From Alteromonas sp047556435 (GTDB taxonomy: Bacteria > Pseudomonadota > Gammaproteobacteria > Enterobacterales > Alteromonadaceae), in NCBI RefSeq assembly GCF_047556435.1, contig NZ_CP180210.1:3410001-3474000 (forward strand): a stretch of 64,000 nucleotides of DNA, written 5' to 3'. The notes under the pieces are model-generated. The model had not been told where the DNA came from. It saw only the letters and a program-made list of their open reading frames with translations, and did not search any database. Of this stretch, positions 62,786 to 64,000 are shown piece after piece. The stretch's first letter is position 1; the number at the start of each line of letters is the position of its first letter. Position numbers and translations under genes: made by a program.

Positions 62786-63409
62786 TTACTGCCCCTTAAA
62801 GCCCTTACCTACTAGATACACTTCTCGGGAACGGGGTCTGGAAGCCGCAGGTTTACGTACGATAACCTTCTGGAATGAGCTACGCACATCTTGCAGATAT
62901 TCATCGTAACCTACGCCCTGAAAGACTTTGGCGCAAAAGCTGCCGCCGGGCTTGAGTACGTTTCGCGCCATATCCAGTGCCAGTTCTACCAGATACATCG
63001 CAGCGTATTGGTCAGTCGTTTTTACACCGCTTAAATTGGGTGCCATATCAGATATTACGGTATCGGCCTGACCACCGTCCAGCGCCTGAAGAATATTTTC
63101 GTACACGGCTTCATCGGTGAAGTCGCCCTGAATGAAGGTCACGCCAATAATAGAATCCATAGGCAGAATGTCTGACGCAATTACCCGGCCATGCTCTCCT
63201 ACCGCGGGTGCGACAATCTGCGACCACCCACCGGGAGCCGAGCCAAGATCGACAACAACGCTACCGGGGCGATACAGCGCATCTTTTTCGTTTATTTCAA
63301 TGAGCTTATAGCTTGCGCGCGAGCGGTAACCATCAACTTGCGCTTTTTTCACGTAAGGATCGTTAACGTGCTCGTCCATCCACTTTTTACTGGTTTTTGA
63401 TCGCGCCAT
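62786..63409 (-). CDS. rlmE: 23S rRNA 2'-O-methyltransferase
   Basis: About 207 aa from ATG 63409 (GGAG upstream; the frame extends to 63505). FtsJ/RrmJ: YRSRASYKLIEI with catalytic Lys, VVDLGSAPGGWSQ (SAM site), VISDMAPNLSG (catalytic Asp) and GGSFCAKVFQG (catalytic Lys). Methylates U2552 in the ribosomal A-loop. Confidence 0.96.
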   Translation of the reverse strand: MARSKTSKKWMDEHVNDPYVKKAQVDGYRSRASYKLIEINEKDALYRPGSVVVDLGSAPGGWSQIVAPAVGEHGRVIASDILPMDSIIGVTFIQGDFTDEAVYENILQALDGGQADTVISDMAPNLSGVKTTDQYAAMYLVELALDMARNVLKPGGSFCAKVFQGVGYDEYLQDVRSSFQKVIVRKPAASRPRSREVYLVGKGFKGQ

Positions 63410-63504
63410 GAAGTTAGCCTGCTCCGGTATCGCAAAAGGGGCGATTATTGTAAACTTGCCCGCGTAAATTGCAAAAATACTTCCCCCGGACAGGCTCGTA
63501 ATCA

Positions 63505-64000
63505 TGAAACTAGATGATGTGAAAAAACTGCATCAGAAGAAATACCGTGCGGAATTTGGCCATTATCTGGTTGAAGGTGAGCATCTCATTATTGAGTTGC
63601 AAAAAGCACTGCAGCACCAGGCAAAGCCAGAGGCACGACACATTACCTTGTACATTACCGAGTCGCGTCTGGACTGGGCGCGCGAACTGTCGGCGGATTT
63701 TAATCTGGTGGTGGTAAGCGACAAACAAATGGTCAAACTAAGCGACACCAAAACACCACAGGGCGTGGTTGCCTGTGTGCCTTTCCCCGCGCTTGATCAA
63801 AACAACGATTCAGAAAGGCCGGGTGAACGCTGTATCTATCTGCACGAAGTTCAGGATCCCGGTAATTTAGGCACTATCATTAGAAACCTCGCCTGGTTTG
63901 GCGGCTTTCGCTTGTTGCTTAGCCCCAATAGTGTGGATCCCTTCAACTCAAAAGTGGTTCGAGCCAGTATGGGGGCCATTTTTCATCTTCCCATCGAGGT
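63505..64000 (+). CDS. SpoU/TrmH-family RNA methyltransferase, N-terminal part
   Basis: Open to the window edge. MKLDDVKKLHQKKYRAEFG and YLVEGEHLI are the substrate-binding N-domain. The SPOUT domain begins with YLHEVQDPGNLGTIIRNLAWFG, including the Asn and Arg of motif 1, and SKVVRASMGAIFHLP motif 2. It probably 2'-O-methylates an rRNA or tRNA. Divergent from rlmE with about 95 bp between starts. Confidence 0.93.

Overview
The window is a piece of a gammaproteobacterial chromosome, most likely Alteromonas or a close relative. The evidence is the valS-holC-pepA / lptF-lptG block, the rlmE and TrmH/SpoU-type methyltransferase pair, rbgA-type GTPase, MipA/OmpV, and DUF3010 and DUF2787 families common in Alteromonadales. 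Two segments of core-like sequence (1-11.5 kb and 51.1-64 kb) flank a foreign block of about 39.6 kb.

Left core: valS, holC and pepA run leftward. lptF-lptG run rightward, with overlapping stop and start. A short double-glycine leader ORF with a small membrane protein, an RDD membrane protein and a large tubulin/FtsZ-like GTPase follow. The island (about 11,498-51,100) sits inside the anticodon loop of a tRNA-Leu(CAA) gene. The 5' half of the tRNA is at 11,466-11,504 and the 3' half at 51,094-51,148. The two halves join through a shared TTCAAAA core into a complete 87-nt tRNA. The island carries its own intact, different tRNA-Leu(CAA) at 11,632-11,716, just inside the left junction and downstream of the host tRNA promoter. 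Paired TTTGCAAAG repeats near both junctions look like integrase arm sites, and a 428-aa tyrosine integrase lies near the right end.

Island contents, left to right: (i) a leftward defence-type cluster with a McrC/DUF2357-like nuclease, a coiled-coil McrB-like AAA+ ATPase, a small DUF6933-like protein, a WYL regulator and a DUF429 protein, then a rightward membrane-anchored Mrr nuclease. (ii) A leftward module of DUF2787, DUF6641-like, double-AAA ATPase and a second tyrosine recombinase. (iii) A Rep-like protein with a Lys-rich partner and a 14-bp inverted repeat, suggesting a cryptic replicon. (iv) A PHP-phosphoesterase/ABC-ATPase fusion (TrlF-like) with a small overlapping partner, then integron-cassette-like genes (HEPN protein, a 140-aa protein, a GIY-YIG nuclease) with attC-like junctions but no integron integrase. 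(v) A pile-up of mobile DNA: IS110-type element; a GC-rich ISL3-ended transposon with 8-bp target duplication carrying a Fur-box TonB receptor and an ORF-less group II intron; an IS66 element with a tandem duplication of its tnpA-tnpB end; an IS3 element; and an IS1202/ISNCY-like element with a 17-bp duplication. One secreted-protein gene is cut into three pieces by two of these. (vi) The island integrase and cation-efflux genes, one of them broken.

Right core: DUF4235 protein, MipA/OmpV outer-membrane protein, a microcin-like double-glycine peptide with a small zinc-ribbon membrane protein, DUF3010, a TonB receptor/response regulator/histidine kinase operon preceded by a coupled 18-codon ORF, a transglutaminase-like protein, YlqF/RbgA GTPase, a small membrane protein, rlmE, and the start of a SpoU methyltransferase. 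No CRISPR array or rRNA gene was seen. Family names come from motif recognition only; no searches were run.
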